DNA of 54,426 nt, from the NCBI RefSeq assembly GCF_016429285.1, contig NZ_JAELUI010000017.1, forward strand, positions 1 to 54,426, read 5' to 3'. The notes below the pieces were generated by a model. The model was not told the DNA's origin and did not search any database. It was given only the letters and a program-made list of their open reading frames with translations. The position numbers and the translations under genes were made by a program. This DNA is from Ralstonia sp. ASV6 (GTDB lineage Bacteria; Pseudomonadota; Gammaproteobacteria; Burkholderiales; Burkholderiaceae). This document shows, one piece after another, positions 8,470 through 17,794 of the stretch (positions are counted from its first letter, which is position 1; each line of letters opens with the position of its first letter).

Positions 8470-9786
8470 ATGACCGCCCCCACTGCGGCAGGCGTTGCTG
8501 CGCCCGCTCGTCCTGTAAAAACCGATGCGGCCCACACACGCCGCATCGTCATCTCGTCGTCGATCGGCAATGCGCTGGAGTGGTACGACTTTCTCGTCTA
8601 CGGGTTCTTCGCGTCCATCATCGGCAAGCTGTTCTTTCCGGCGGATGACGAGTGGGTATCGCTGCTGTTTGCGGTGGGCAGCTTTGGCGTGTCGTTCATC
8701 ACACGGCCGGTGGGCGCGATCGTGCTCGGCATGTATGCCGACAGGAAGGGGCGTAAGGCCGCGCTTACGCTGTCGATCCTGTTGATGATCGTCGGCACGC
8801 TGGCGATTGCCGTCATGCCGAGCTATCAGCAGATCGGCATCGTTGCGCCGGTCACCATCCTGCTGGCGCGCCTGGTGCAAGGCTTTGCGGTGGGTGGCGA
8901 GTTCGGCAGTGCGACAGCCTTCATGGTGGAGCACAGCACGCGCGGGCGCGGCTACTACGCAAGCTGGCAATTCGCCAGCCAGGGCATTGCGACCATCCTT
9001 GCGGCTGGGCTGGGCGCACTGCTCACGGCATCGCTCACACCGGCGGACCTGGAGGGCTGGGGCTGGCGCCTACCGTTCATCTTCGGCCTGCTGGTCGGCC
9101 CGGTCGGCTTCTACATCCGCCGCCATCTCGACGAGACGCCCGAGTTCGTTGCCGAACAGAAGAAGACCACGGTCGACCCGCAGGCATCGTTCAAGGCGCA
9201 GTGGAGCAACCTGCTGCTGGCGGTGGGCGTGGTGGCGCAGTCCACCGTGTCGGTGTACGTGCTGCAGCTCTACATGCCGACGTATGCCGTCAAGCAACTG
9301 CATCTGCCGGCGGCGCAGTCGTTCGCCGTGGTGGTGCTCAACGGCGGGCTGCAGTTCCTGCTGTCGCCGGTCATGGGCGCGCTGTCGGATCGCATCGGCC
9401 GCATCCGCATCATGCTCACCACGTCGGTGCTGATGATCCTGCTGATCTATCCGATGTTTGCGCTGCTGCGTGCGTACCCGACCATCGGCGCACTGCTGGC
9501 GCTGCAGGCCGTATCGGGCATCTTCAAGGCGGCGTACTCGGGGCCAATGCCCGCATTGATGTCGGAGATCTTCCCCACGCGCGTGCGCTCAACGGGGCTC
9601 TCGCTCGGCTACAGCCTGGGCGTGACGCTGTTTGGCGGGTTCGCGCCATTCATCGTCACGTGGTTGATTCATACGACGGGCGATACGCTGGCGCCGAGCT
9701 ACTACGTGCTGACGGCAGCTGTGGTGAGCGGCATCTCGCTCACGATCATCGCGCTGCGCCATCGCAAAGCGGGGCGTGCTCCCTGA
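8470..9786 (+). CDS. MFS permease, metabolite:H+ symporter (MHS) family
   Basis: 438 aa, 12 helices. The start IGNALEWYDFLVYGFF is the hallmark of the MHS family (citrate, alpha-ketoglutarate, proline/betaine and shikimate symporters). The loop 2-3 motif is YADRKGRKAA and helix 5 has GFAVGGEFG. Substrate is probably a carboxylate or zwitterion. It resembles the second MHS gene at 33979-35319 closely enough to be a paralogue. The downstream small gene and aldolase are on the same strand and may belong to one metabolic unit, with the permease bringing in the aldolase substrate or product; that link is positional. Confidence 0.88.
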   Translation: MTAPTAAGVAAPARPVKTDAAHTRRIVISSSIGNALEWYDFLVYGFFASIIGKLFFPADDEWVSLLFAVGSFGVSFITRPVGAIVLGMYADRKGRKAALTLSILLMIVGTLAIAVMPSYQQIGIVAPVTILLARLVQGFAVGGEFGSATAFMVEHSTRGRGYYASWQFASQGIATILAAGLGALLTASLTPADLEGWGWRLPFIFGLLVGPVGFYIRRHLDETPEFVAEQKKTTVDPQASFKAQWSNLLLAVGVVAQSTVSVYVLQLYMPTYAVKQLHLPAAQSFAVVVLNGGLQFLLSPVMGALSDRIGRIRIMLTTSVLMILLIYPMFALLRAYPTIGALLALQAVSGIFKAAYSGPMPALMSEIFPTRVRSTGLSLGYSLGVTLFGGFAPFIVTWLIHTTGDTLAPSYYVLTAAVVSGISLTIIALRHRKAGRAP

Positions 9787-9900
9787 GCATTTACTCATTC
9801 TTTACACCGCCCCGCTGCCCTTTTTCACGCTTTTTACGAGCGAACCGATACGGTGTCGCCATGTTCAACGACATGGCGACGCGAGCCGTCGCCCTTCATC

Positions 9901-10263
9901 ATGGGCCGATCCATGCTCCTGTCTTCGCTCGTTCCGCATCTGCTGCCGCCCTCGCCGGCAGCAGCGCCCCGTGTGGCCGCGACACCTGCGGCTACACCTG
10001 CACGCCAGTACGTGTGCTTGCGTGTCACGGTACCGAGCGATGCACCACATGCGGTCCGCCGTCAGCTGCATGCGCTGCTGGGCGAAACGCTGGGCCTGTA
10101 CATCGTCCAGCATGACGCGCGCCGTCACATCATCAGCGTTGACCTGGAACTCGTGCAAGCCGATGTGGATGCCGTCATGGGCGCGCTGCTGCGCGGCCTG
10201 CCACGCGCTACGCTCGGCCGCATCACCCCGCTCAAACGCGGGCATACCCACCTGCTGCACTGA
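9901..10263 (+). CDS. Small unknown protein, possible ferredoxin-like (ACT-type) fold
   Basis: 120 aa from the ATG at 9901; an upstream in-frame ATG (9853) would add an unconvincing tail. After a Pro/Ala-rich N-terminus the rest alternates strands and helices: YVCLRVTVPS, helix VRRQLHALLGETLG, strands LYIVQHD and IISVDLEL, helix ADVDAVMGALLRGL, then ATLGRITPL. This beta-alpha-beta-beta-alpha-beta order suggests a ferredoxin-like or ACT-like domain. I do not recognise a named family. It ends 8 bp before the aldolase gene, so the two are almost surely co-transcribed, which hints at a regulatory role. Confidence 0.6.
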   Translation: MGRSMLLSSLVPHLLPPSPAAAPRVAATPAATPARQYVCLRVTVPSDAPHAVRRQLHALLGETLGLYIVQHDARRHIISVDLELVQADVDAVMGALLRGLPRATLGRITPLKRGHTHLLH

Positions 10264-10271
10264 GGCACGTC

Positions 10272-11168
10272 ATGTTCTCAGGTATCTGGATTCCGCTGGT
10301 CACGCCCTTTCACGATGACAAGGTCGATACGGCTGCACTGCGCCGTCTGGTGCGTCACTACCAAGCGGCAGGCGTGGCTGGCTTCGTCGCGCTGGGCACC
10401 ACAGGGGAAGCCGCGCTGCTCTCACAGATTGAGCGTTACACCGTGCTGGAGACCATCGCAGAGGCGTGTGGCGAGAGCGAGGATGGCGGCACACCCTACC
10501 TGATCGGCGTGGGTGCGGCCGACACGCGTGAGGTCTGTGCGCAGATCCGCCACTACGAGCGCTGGAACAGCGCAGGCTACCTCGTGCCACCGCCGTACTA
10601 CGTGTGCCCGTCGCAGGCGGGCTTGCGCTGGCACTACACGCAGGTAGCGGCCAGCACGTCGCGGGCGGTGGTGCTCTACAACGTGCCCAAGCGCACGGGC
10701 GTGGCCATCGCACCGCATACCTCGCTGGTACTGGCCGAGCAGGCGAACATCGTCGCCATCAAAGAATGCGTGGCCGACAATTTTGGCGCGCTGCAAGGCG
10801 GTCCACTGGATGTGCTGAGCGGGGATGACAGCGCGCTGCTCGACTGCCTCGCGCACGGCGGCGCAGGTGGCATTCTGGCCGGAGCGCATATCCGCCCCGA
10901 GTTGTTCGTGGCGCTGGTGGAACACCACCGCGCAGGCCGCATCGACGAGGCCAGGCGGCTGGCCCACGCACTCGCGCCGCTGGCTGCGCTGCTGTTTGCG
11001 GAGCCCAACCCGGCGCCGGTCAAGGCGCTGCTGGCCGAAGCCGGGCACATCGGCGAGCAGACACGCGCACCGATCCTGCCGGTCACGGAATCGTTACGGC
11101 GCCGTCTGGTTGCAGCCTTGCAGGCTTTGGAGCCTGTCGAGGCCGACCGCGCACTGCGACTGGCCTGA
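10272..11168 (+). CDS. Dihydrodipicolinate synthase / N-acetylneuraminate lyase family aldolase
   Basis: 298 aa TIM-barrel class I aldolase. GTTGEAALLS (near residue 38) is the family phosphate/carboxylate-binding loop, YNVPKRTG holds the catalytic tyrosine, and IKECVADN holds the Schiff-base lysine near residue 162. Residues match DapA well, but several catabolic paralogues share them. The location beside an MHS permease and away from other lysine genes suggests either a second DapA or a catabolic aldolase. The ribosome site TGAGG lies inside the 8-bp gap from the preceding gene, consistent with coupling. Confidence 0.8.
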   Translation: MFSGIWIPLVTPFHDDKVDTAALRRLVRHYQAAGVAGFVALGTTGEAALLSQIERYTVLETIAEACGESEDGGTPYLIGVGAADTREVCAQIRHYERWNSAGYLVPPPYYVCPSQAGLRWHYTQVAASTSRAVVLYNVPKRTGVAIAPHTSLVLAEQANIVAIKECVADNFGALQGGPLDVLSGDDSALLDCLAHGGAGGILAGAHIRPELFVALVEHHRAGRIDEARRLAHALAPLAALLFAEPNPAPVKALLAEAGHIGEQTRAPILPVTESLRRRLVAALQALEPVEADRALRLA

Positions 11169-11189
11169 TCTCTGCGTTCAAGCCGCCTC

Positions 11190-11756
11190 TTACGCGCCCT
11201 TGTACCAGTGCGCGTTCCAAGCGCTGACCGCCCTGCGGTACGTGGCGTGCCGCGTGCCGCGATGGTGGCGGCGCGGCGTGCTCGCGACGGGGCCGTCACT
11301 GTCAACGTCGTTGGCAGATTCCGTCGCCGCTACGGTGTGCGCAGCGGCAGGCGACACCTGCGAGTAGACACGCTGCTCCATGCGGTCGCGTGCCGCCTCG
11401 ACCGGGTCAGGCTGCCCAGCTTGCATGGTTGCAGCGCTGGCCGGGGTCGCCGCCATCGCCGCGCTCATCGCGTCGCTGGCCTGCACGGCGGTGGACGTAT
11501 GCCCAGCCAGACCGCGCACCCACGGCGCGTGCACCATCCCCACGTAGATTGCGCCCGTCACGGCAATGAACGCGGCCGCCACATTGGTAAATGCACCGCT
11601 GACGATGGCGCGGGAAGCACGCGTCCACCACGGCTTGCGCGCAAGCTGCGCTTGCGGCACGTCAGACACCTCTGCAGGGTCGACATAGGTGGCAGCCAGT
11701 TGCGGTGTATCCGCGGGTTCGGGTGGCTGGGTGGTAACGGAAGCGGGCAAGCGCAT
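11190..11756 (-). CDS. Unknown single-pass membrane protein
   Basis: 188 aa. A Pro/Ala-rich N-terminal segment of about 45 residues is followed by one hydrophobic helix (VSGAFTNVAAAFIAVTGAIYVG, residues ~52-73) and a long Ala/Thr-rich tail ending in a basic stretch (RRHHRGTRHATYRR). No enzymatic motif is visible. Convergent with the aldolase gene. Probably an inner-membrane anchor protein; function unknown. Confidence 0.6.
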   Translation of the reverse strand: MRLPASVTTQPPEPADTPQLAATYVDPAEVSDVPQAQLARKPWWTRASRAIVSGAFTNVAAAFIAVTGAIYVGMVHAPWVRGLAGHTSTAVQASDAMSAAMAATPASAATMQAGQPDPVEAARDRMEQRVYSQVSPAAAHTVAATESANDVDSDGPVASTPRRHHRGTRHATYRRAVSAWNAHWYKGA

Positions 11757-12068
11757 GGCGAGAACTCGAGATCGTGGGTCGGCAACATCGCACGTTGCCG
11801 ATCGTTATTCGGGAATGGCCGCAGACACGCACGTGACAGCATGGCGCTGCCGGGTGGCTCCGTTGCGGCGATCAGCCTTGGTTAGCAAGTTCCTTGCCGG
11901 GTGTTGTGCGTTGCGGCAAACACCCGCCAACCCTTGCCAGTGCTGGCGCTCGCCCCAGGAACAGACGATTTGGCCATCCGACGGAGTGCCCGTGTGCATG
12001 CAAGGCAGGTAGACTTTGCAAAGTTTACCGGGTGTGACACCCGAGTCTGCACATCATGGGAGAAAGAC

Positions 12069-12956
12069 GTGCGTTGGGATGACATGCGCGAAAGCAACAA
12101 CGTTGAGGATGAACGCGCATCCTCGGGTGGTGGATTTGGCGGTGGCGGCATGCGGCTGGGTATCGGCGGTATCGCCATCGTGGCGGTGGTTGGCCTGCTG
12201 ATGGGCAAGAACCCGCTGGAAATCCTGGGCATGGTGATGCAGGTGTCGCAAAACGCGCCCACCACGCAGAGCACGCAGCACGCACCCGCCCGCCCCACCG
12301 GCGAGACCGACAACGACCGCAGCAAGCAGTTGGTCTCGCACGTGCTGGGTGATACCGAAGACACCTGGTCGCAACTGTTCAAGCAGGCCGGCCGTGCTTA
12401 CCAGCCGCCCAAGCTCGTGCTGTTCCGCCAGGGCATCCGCTCGGGTTGCGGCGACGCCACCTCCGCCGTCGGCCCGTTCTACTGCCCGGCCGATACCAAG
12501 GTCTACCTGGATCTCGGCTTCTTCGATGAGCTGCGCCGCAAATTTGGTGCGCCGGGCGATTTTGCGGCGGCCTATGTCGTCGCGCACGAGGTGGGCCACC
12601 ACGTGCAGAACCTGCTGGGCGTGTCGGAAAAGGTCAGCCGTGCGCAGGCAGGCAAGTCGGAGCGCGTGGCCAATGCGCTGTCGGTCAAGCTGGAGCTGCA
12701 GGCCGATTGCCTGGCCGGCGTATGGGGGCACTACGCACAGAAGCGTGGCCTGCTGGAGCGCGGTGACCTGGAACAGGCGCTCACCGCGGCCCACGCCATC
12801 GGCGACGACACCCTGCAGCGCAACGCCGGCCGCAGCGTCACGCCCGATGCCTTTACGCACGGCACGTCGGAACAGCGCATGCACTGGTTCCGCCAGGGCT
12901 TTGATGGCGGCGATATCCGCCAGTGCGATACGTTCAAGGCCGGGGCAGACGCCTGA
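12069..12956 (+). CDS. YpfJ-like neutral zinc metallopeptidase family protein
   Basis: 295 aa from a GTG start at 12069; GGGAGA is 7 bp upstream, and RWDDMRESNNVED is the conserved N-terminus of the YpfJ family (RWxxxRESxNVED in others), so the longer upstream frame is not used. A glycine-rich stretch precedes one transmembrane helix (IGGIAIVAVVGLLMG). The zinc site is HEVGHH in the middle of the protein, with the downstream Glu expected in ELQADCLAGVWG. Family members are annotated as neutral zinc metallopeptidases but few have been assayed. Probably anchored in the inner membrane facing the periplasm. Confidence 0.9.
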   Translation: MRWDDMRESNNVEDERASSGGGFGGGGMRLGIGGIAIVAVVGLLMGKNPLEILGMVMQVSQNAPTTQSTQHAPARPTGETDNDRSKQLVSHVLGDTEDTWSQLFKQAGRAYQPPKLVLFRQGIRSGCGDATSAVGPFYCPADTKVYLDLGFFDELRRKFGAPGDFAAAYVVAHEVGHHVQNLLGVSEKVSRAQAGKSERVANALSVKLELQADCLAGVWGHYAQKRGLLERGDLEQALTAAHAIGDDTLQRNAGRSVTPDAFTHGTSEQRMHWFRQGFDGGDIRQCDTFKAGADA

Positions 12957-12974
12957 TCGGCGCACATGAAAAAA

Positions 12975-12999
12975 GGGCGTGCCCGCAACAGGCACGCCC
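12975..12999 (-). terminator. Intrinsic terminator of the large lipoprotein gene
   Basis: A perfect 9-bp stem (GGGCGTGCC / GGCACGCCC). Read on the minus strand it is followed by TTTTTT, making a standard Rho-independent terminator about 90 bp downstream of the 13091-15208 gene. On the plus strand no U-tract follows, so it serves the YpfJ-like gene only weakly. Confidence 0.75.
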
Positions 13000-13090
13000 A
13001 CGATCTGTACAACGGCCGACTTATCCGTTGCTGTACAGAGCTTGATCGATGCGCAACACCGTTCTGGTGTGGCGCCCGCTTCTTCCCCCT

Positions 13091-15208
13091 TTAGTTGTAC
13101 GTGTAGATCGTGCTCTTGGCGCTGTTGTCCAGCATGCGATAGCTGAAGTTCAGCGAACGTGAGGTGCTGGTCGTCAGCGCGGGAACTTGCTGTCCACTCG
13201 GCAGACTGATGACCGCCGACGTGGCCCCCTTGGGCACTGCTGTCTGTGCGCTGTATGTGCCGGCAGAATCAATGGTGACCGCAACGCCGCCGATTTGTTG
13301 AGCCGAAACGTTCTGCACCCAATCCACCGTCAACGACGTCAGGGCGCCGCTCAGACTGCTGTTGGTCGGATCAAGCGCTGCCAGCGACTGGTTCCCGGGC
13401 GTATTCCACGGCAGATTGACGCCCTGCGTTGCCGCGACGAGGTCCGTCAGAAGCGTCTTCCGGATGCTCAGATCCGGGCTCGCCACATTTGTATTCGAGC
13501 CGTAGAACAGTGCGATCGTGTACTTCACCCCTTTGGTAACGGCGGTTGGGTCGAGGTTGTCTGCAGACTGCGCCCAGGTGACGCCACTGGGGTTGGCGCT
13601 CACCAGTTGAGAGGCCGCTGAACCGCTGATCCCAGTGGTCTTGGAGATCCAGAAGTTCGGGCAGTTGTAGGTTGGCGTTTTGGTGGTGGATGTATTCCCG
13701 CACTGGTAGGTGGCGGGAATCGCTCCTGTCTTGTTGGCCAGGTCCATGTAGACCTGGCCGCTCACCACCGGCGGAATGAAAACCAGCCCCGCCTGCGGCA
13801 ACCCTGGACCCGTCACGATCGCATAGCTCAGATTGCCCTTGCCGTTGATGACGGTGCCAGGACCGGCCGCATTGATCAGGAACTGGACCCCGTTGCGGAA
13901 ATGACTGAAGTTTCCGGAGCTTGGGTTGAACTGCTCGATGCGCCGGATGACCGTCTTGGCCGTGATGTCTACCGGCTGCTGATTGCCCACCAGCCACCAA
14001 TTCGACGCATGCGCGCTCGATGCCCCCGCCGTGATGAAGCGTGCCGTCGTGATCAGGTTGCCCGGGTTGCCGTTGGCGTCCAGGTACTTGATGTTCACGG
14101 TCGCTTCATCCAGCCCGGATGCGTTGGACGCTGCCGGAGAGAACGACATGATCTCTGGCACGCTGAACTGCGCGCCCGTCATCGTGCTGCTGGTCAGCAG
14201 GCTGTAGAGCCACTGTCCACCGTTGTAGCCGTTGTGCAGGAAGGCGATGCCGCCCGCGTTGCTGGTGTCCGACACGATGTTCTGGCAGGCCGCACCAAAC
14301 GACGTCACGGTGGCGCCACCCTGAGTGGCGGGCACGGTGGTGTCGGTGGCCACCGCACGCTGCGCGACGGGCTGCGCGAAGCAGGTGGTCAATGCGCTCG
14401 CCATGGCCTGCACACCCTGCGTCAGGGTCGAAACATTGGCAGCCGGTGCGGGGAGCGTGGAACCACCGCCACTGGCCGTGGCCAGCGGCACCGGGGGTGT
14501 GGTGCTACCCACCGTCGACAGCTGTAACTGGCCGCTGCTCGGGTCTTTCGACACCTTGACGATATCAAGCACCTGGTCGGCGGTATTGCCGCTGGAAGAC
14601 GCCGTGGCGGCCGAGATGCTGGTACCGAACGGGTCATAGTTGGCCGGTGCGCCAATGGCGCTGAGCACGGACGCCAACTGTGCGACCACGTTGGCCGTCA
14701 CCGTCTTGAGCGCCGTCGCGTCCACTGTCTTGGCGTTGACCACCGTCAGCGGATTGCCGTCCGGTGAGAGCTGCGCAACGATGGCGGTCGTCAGCGGCGT
14801 GGCGTTGAGCGTGAGTGGCGAGCCAGCCGGCGGCGTGACGGTGGTCACGCTCACCAGCGGTGCAGTGTTGCCCGTCGGGTCGGTCACCACGACGAAGAAC
14901 GGTGCGGTCTCGCCCGCCTTCAACGTGCAGGTGTACGCGCCCAGCGCGGTGGTGGTGATGGCGGTTTCTACGCACGGCGAATTGCCGGCGCTGTCAGTCA
15001 CAGCCACGTTGGCGTTGGGCAACGCGCTGCCGGTGGCGGCCGTGCCGGTCAACGATGCCGAGGCAGGTGTGGTGGTGCCGCCGCCGGCGCTGGTCGAACT
15101 GCTGTCCGATCCACCACAGCCAGCGACCAGGAGCGCCACTGCCAATGCTGCCGCTGTCAAGACAACAGTGCCCGTATGCCGGCCGCGGCCGGTGCTGTTC
15201 GTTTGCAT
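13091..15208 (-). CDS. Large outer-surface or periplasmic lipoprotein, function unknown
   Basis: 705 aa. The N-terminus has a hydrophobic signal ending in the lipobox LLVAGCGGS; Cys31 would be lipidated. A Ser/Thr/Gly linker follows, then an Ig-like or carboxypeptidase-regulatory-like domain (TGTAATGSALPNANVAVTD, residues ~53-110). The remaining ~500 residues are Asn/Ser/Thr-rich beta-type sequence with scattered cysteines (CFAQP, ACQNIV, YQCGNT, YNCPNF), suggesting disulfides. No enzyme motif is evident. Similar long lipoproteins are frequent in Ralstonia and Cupriavidus. It stands alone with its own terminator. Confidence 0.75.
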   Translation of the reverse strand: MQTNSTGRGRHTGTVVLTAAALAVALLVAGCGGSDSSSTSAGGGTTTPASASLTGTAATGSALPNANVAVTDSAGNSPCVETAITTTALGAYTCTLKAGETAPFFVVVTDPTGNTAPLVSVTTVTPPAGSPLTLNATPLTTAIVAQLSPDGNPLTVVNAKTVDATALKTVTANVVAQLASVLSAIGAPANYDPFGTSISAATASSSGNTADQVLDIVKVSKDPSSGQLQLSTVGSTTPPVPLATASGGGSTLPAPAANVSTLTQGVQAMASALTTCFAQPVAQRAVATDTTVPATQGGATVTSFGAACQNIVSDTSNAGGIAFLHNGYNGGQWLYSLLTSSTMTGAQFSVPEIMSFSPAASNASGLDEATVNIKYLDANGNPGNLITTARFITAGASSAHASNWWLVGNQQPVDITAKTVIRRIEQFNPSSGNFSHFRNGVQFLINAAGPGTVINGKGNLSYAIVTGPGLPQAGLVFIPPVVSGQVYMDLANKTGAIPATYQCGNTSTTKTPTYNCPNFWISKTTGISGSAASQLVSANPSGVTWAQSADNLDPTAVTKGVKYTIALFYGSNTNVASPDLSIRKTLLTDLVAATQGVNLPWNTPGNQSLAALDPTNSSLSGALTSLTVDWVQNVSAQQIGGVAVTIDSAGTYSAQTAVPKGATSAVISLPSGQQVPALTTSTSRSLNFSYRMLDNSAKSTIYTYN

Positions 15209-15346
15209 GAGACCCCCGTGCGTTGGTTCTACCGATTTCCCGTGGATTCAGCCGGGTGCGCTCTGACGGCGCATGCCGGATGCCGTGATGGCTGTCCTAG
15301 CCACAACGACACGCCGGTCATCGTAGAAACGCCAGCCGGGCAGCGC

Positions 15347-15364
15347 ATCCCCAATTTTGGGGAT
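15347..15364. promoter_or_regulatory. 18-bp perfect palindrome upstream of the lipoprotein gene
   Basis: ATCCCCAATTTTGGGGAT is a perfect inverted repeat 139 bp upstream of the lipoprotein start codon and 42 bp beyond the SDR stop. Size and symmetry suggest a dimeric regulator site. The protein that binds it is unknown. Confidence 0.4.
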
Positions 15365-15405
15365 GGTGCAAACGGACAACGGAGGGGGGATTCCTCGCCT
15401 GGGAA

Positions 15406-16152
15406 TCAGCGCCCGCCAGAGCAATCCAGCAGCGCACCAGTCACGTACGACGCTGCGTCGGAGAGCAGCCAGACGATGGTCTCGGCCACTTCTTCCGGCT
15501 TGCCCGGGCGGCCGATGGGGGTGGCGGAGCCCAGCCGCTGTGCGCGGTCAGGCTGTCCGCCCGAAGCGTGGATGTCGGTCTCGATCAGGCCGGGGCGTAC
15601 AGCGTTCACGCGCACGCCGTCGCGGGCCAGCTCGCGCGCCAGGCCCAGCGTCATGGTATCGACCGCGCCCTTGGACGCCGCGTAGTCTACATACTCGTGT
15701 GGCGAGCCCAGCCGCGACGCCGCAGACGACACATTCACCACCGCACCGCCTACGCCACCGCGCGACGTCGATAACCGCCGCGCCGCCTCACGCGCCACCA
15801 GAAAGGCGCCCAGCACATTGGTCTCGAACATCGTGCGCAAGCGGTGCGTGGTCATGTCGGCCACGTCCTGCGCCTCGGCCACGATGCCGGCGTTGTTGAC
15901 CACACCGTGTAGCGGCCCGAAGCGCCCGGCGGCGGCCTCGAACAAGGCGATCACATCCTCATCGCTCGATACATCGCCCTGCACCGCCAGCGCGTGTCCG
16001 CCGGCCTGTTCGATCAGGCCGACCGTCTCCTCGGCTGCGGCGCGATTGCCGCGGTACTGCAGCGCAACAGACCAACCGCACTGCGCACACAACACTGCCG
16101 TGGCGCGGCCGATACCCCGGCCCCCGCCGGTGATGACGATGGTCTTGGACAT
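15406..16152 (-). CDS. Short-chain dehydrogenase/reductase (SDR)
   Basis: 248 aa classical SDR. TGGGRGIGRA (residues 8-17) is the NAD(P)-binding glycine motif, NNAG the structural motif, S around residue 145 and YAASKGA (YxxxK) the catalytic residues. The C-terminus ends DCSGGR, as in FabG-like enzymes. Basic residues after the second strand (QYRGNRAA) suggest NADP preference. The substrate is not known. Divergent from the Ada-AlkA gene. Confidence 0.88.
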   Translation of the reverse strand: MSKTIVITGGGRGIGRATAVLCAQCGWSVALQYRGNRAAAEETVGLIEQAGGHALAVQGDVSSDEDVIALFEAAAGRFGPLHGVVNNAGIVAEAQDVADMTTHRLRTMFETNVLGAFLVAREAARRLSTSRGGVGGAVVNVSSAASRLGSPHEYVDYAASKGAVDTMTLGLARELARDGVRVNAVRPGLIETDIHASGGQPDRAQRLGSATPIGRPGKPEEVAETIVWLLSDAASYVTGALLDCSGGR

Positions 16153-16289
16153 GCTTGTCTCCCGATGTGTTGTTGTGTTCGCATTGTGCCGGGGGATCGG
16201 TTTTCAGGCACAGAGGGAGTTGTCCGAATCCGGCGAACACATGCGACCCGACAGGGCTAGACTAGGCTCCAAACTCCCCGACCACCACC

Positions 16290-17789
16290 ATGCATCTCGA
16301 CCACGACGCCTGCTACCACGCCGTGCAATCGCGCGACCGGCGCTTTGACGGTTGGTTCTTCGTGGGCGTGACTTCCACCGGCGTATATTGCCGGCCGATC
16401 TGTGCAGTCCGTACACCGCAGCAGAAGAACTGCCGCTTCTTCATCGCAGCCGCCGCGGCCGAGCGCGCGGGCTTTCGCCCGTGCCTGCGCTGCAGGCCGG
16501 AGCTGGCACCAGGGCACAGCCTGGGCGAGATGTCGTCCAATCTCGCGCGCGCGGCCGCCCGCATGATCGACGAGGGTTTCCTGCAAGAGCACGACTTGGC
16601 GGCACTGGCGGCTGCCGTGGGCGTGACGGATCGCCATCTGCGACGCATCTTCCGCGCGGAGTTCGACGTCTCCCCCATTGAATATGCGCAAACGCAGCGC
16701 CTGCTGCTCGCCAAGCAACTGCTGACGGATACGACCCTGCCCGTCGGCGACGTAGCCTTTGCCGCCGGTTTTGGCAGCGTGCGGCGCCTGAACAGCGGGT
16801 TTGCCGAACACTACGGCTTTGCCCCAACGCGCCTGCGCACCCGCACTGCCGTTGCAGCGGCCACGGATGACGGCCCCACGCTCATGCTCGGCTACCGCCC
16901 ACCGTTCGCGTGGCACGCACTGCTCGACTTCCTGCGCGCCCGTGCGGTCGATGGCGTGGAGGTGGCCGATGCCGACAGCTACGCACGCACGATCACCGTC
17001 GACTATGCCGGTGCACGGCATACCGGCTGGCTGCATGCGCGCAACGTGCCGCAACGCCATGCCATCGCACTCACCCTGTCGGCCAGCCTGCTGCACGCCA
17101 TGCCACCCGTGCTGGCCCGCGCACGGCGCCTGTTCGATCTGGATTGCCGGCCTGACATGGTGGACGCGCATCTTGGCGCGCTGGCGGACGACATGCCGGG
17201 CCTGCGCGTGCCCGGTGCAGTGGACGGCTTCGAGATTGCGGTGCGCGCCATCGCGGGGCAGGTGATTTCACTGGCGCAGGCGCGGCGCATCCTGGCACGC
17301 ATGACGGCTGCGCATGGCACCGCGTTGGCGCAACCGCGCGAGAGTCTCTCGATGACATTTCCATCCCCTGCCACGCTGGCACGGGTCGACCCGCACGCGC
17401 TGTCTGTCGAAACCGGCCTGCAGGCCAGCCGCGCCGCTGCGGTGGTTGAACTTGCCCGCGCCATCGATAGCAGCCAGTTGCGGCTGGAGCCGCTGGTGCC
17501 GCTCGCCCCCACGCTGGCCGCACTGCAGGCGTTGCCCGGTATCGGCGAATGGACCGCGCAGTACGTCGCCATGCGTGCGCTCGGCTGGCCCAACGCGTTT
17601 CCGCTGGGCGACTACGTGCTGCGCAAGCGCCTGGCCAACGGCGATGGCGCCTTACCCACGCGCCGCGCCATGATCGAGCGCGCCGAACCGTGGGCCCCGT
17701 GGCGCGCTTACGCCGCCATGCATCTCTGGCACCGCGACGATGCGCTCCACCCTGAGCCAGCCGACGCACCCGTTGCCGTGACGAGCTGA
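16290..17789 (+). CDS. Ada-type regulator fused to AlkA 3-methyladenine DNA glycosylase
   Basis: 499 aa with four parts. Residues 1-75 are the Ada zinc domain with CRPIC and CLRC; the first cysteine of CRPIC corresponds to Ada Cys38, which accepts methyl from phosphotriesters. Residues ~85-190 are an AraC-type DNA-binding domain. Residues ~200-300 are the AlkA N-domain, and the rest is the HhH-GPD glycosylase with GIGEWTAQY and the catalytic aspartate in PLGDYVLRK. The protein should sense methylation, activate the adaptive response and excise alkylated bases. The Ada C-terminal methyltransferase is absent, but ogt follows 5 bp later and supplies it. Confidence 0.93.
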   Translation: MHLDHDACYHAVQSRDRRFDGWFFVGVTSTGVYCRPICAVRTPQQKNCRFFIAAAAAERAGFRPCLRCRPELAPGHSLGEMSSNLARAAARMIDEGFLQEHDLAALAAAVGVTDRHLRRIFRAEFDVSPIEYAQTQRLLLAKQLLTDTTLPVGDVAFAAGFGSVRRLNSGFAEHYGFAPTRLRTRTAVAAATDDGPTLMLGYRPPFAWHALLDFLRARAVDGVEVADADSYARTITVDYAGARHTGWLHARNVPQRHAIALTLSASLLHAMPPVLARARRLFDLDCRPDMVDAHLGALADDMPGLRVPGAVDGFEIAVRAIAGQVISLAQARRILARMTAAHGTALAQPRESLSMTFPSPATLARVDPHALSVETGLQASRAAAVVELARAIDSSQLRLEPLVPLAPTLAALQALPGIGEWTAQYVAMRALGWPNAFPLGDYVLRKRLANGDGALPTRRAMIERAEPWAPWRAYAAMHLWHRDDALHPEPADAPVAVTS

Positions 17790-17794
17790 CCGCC

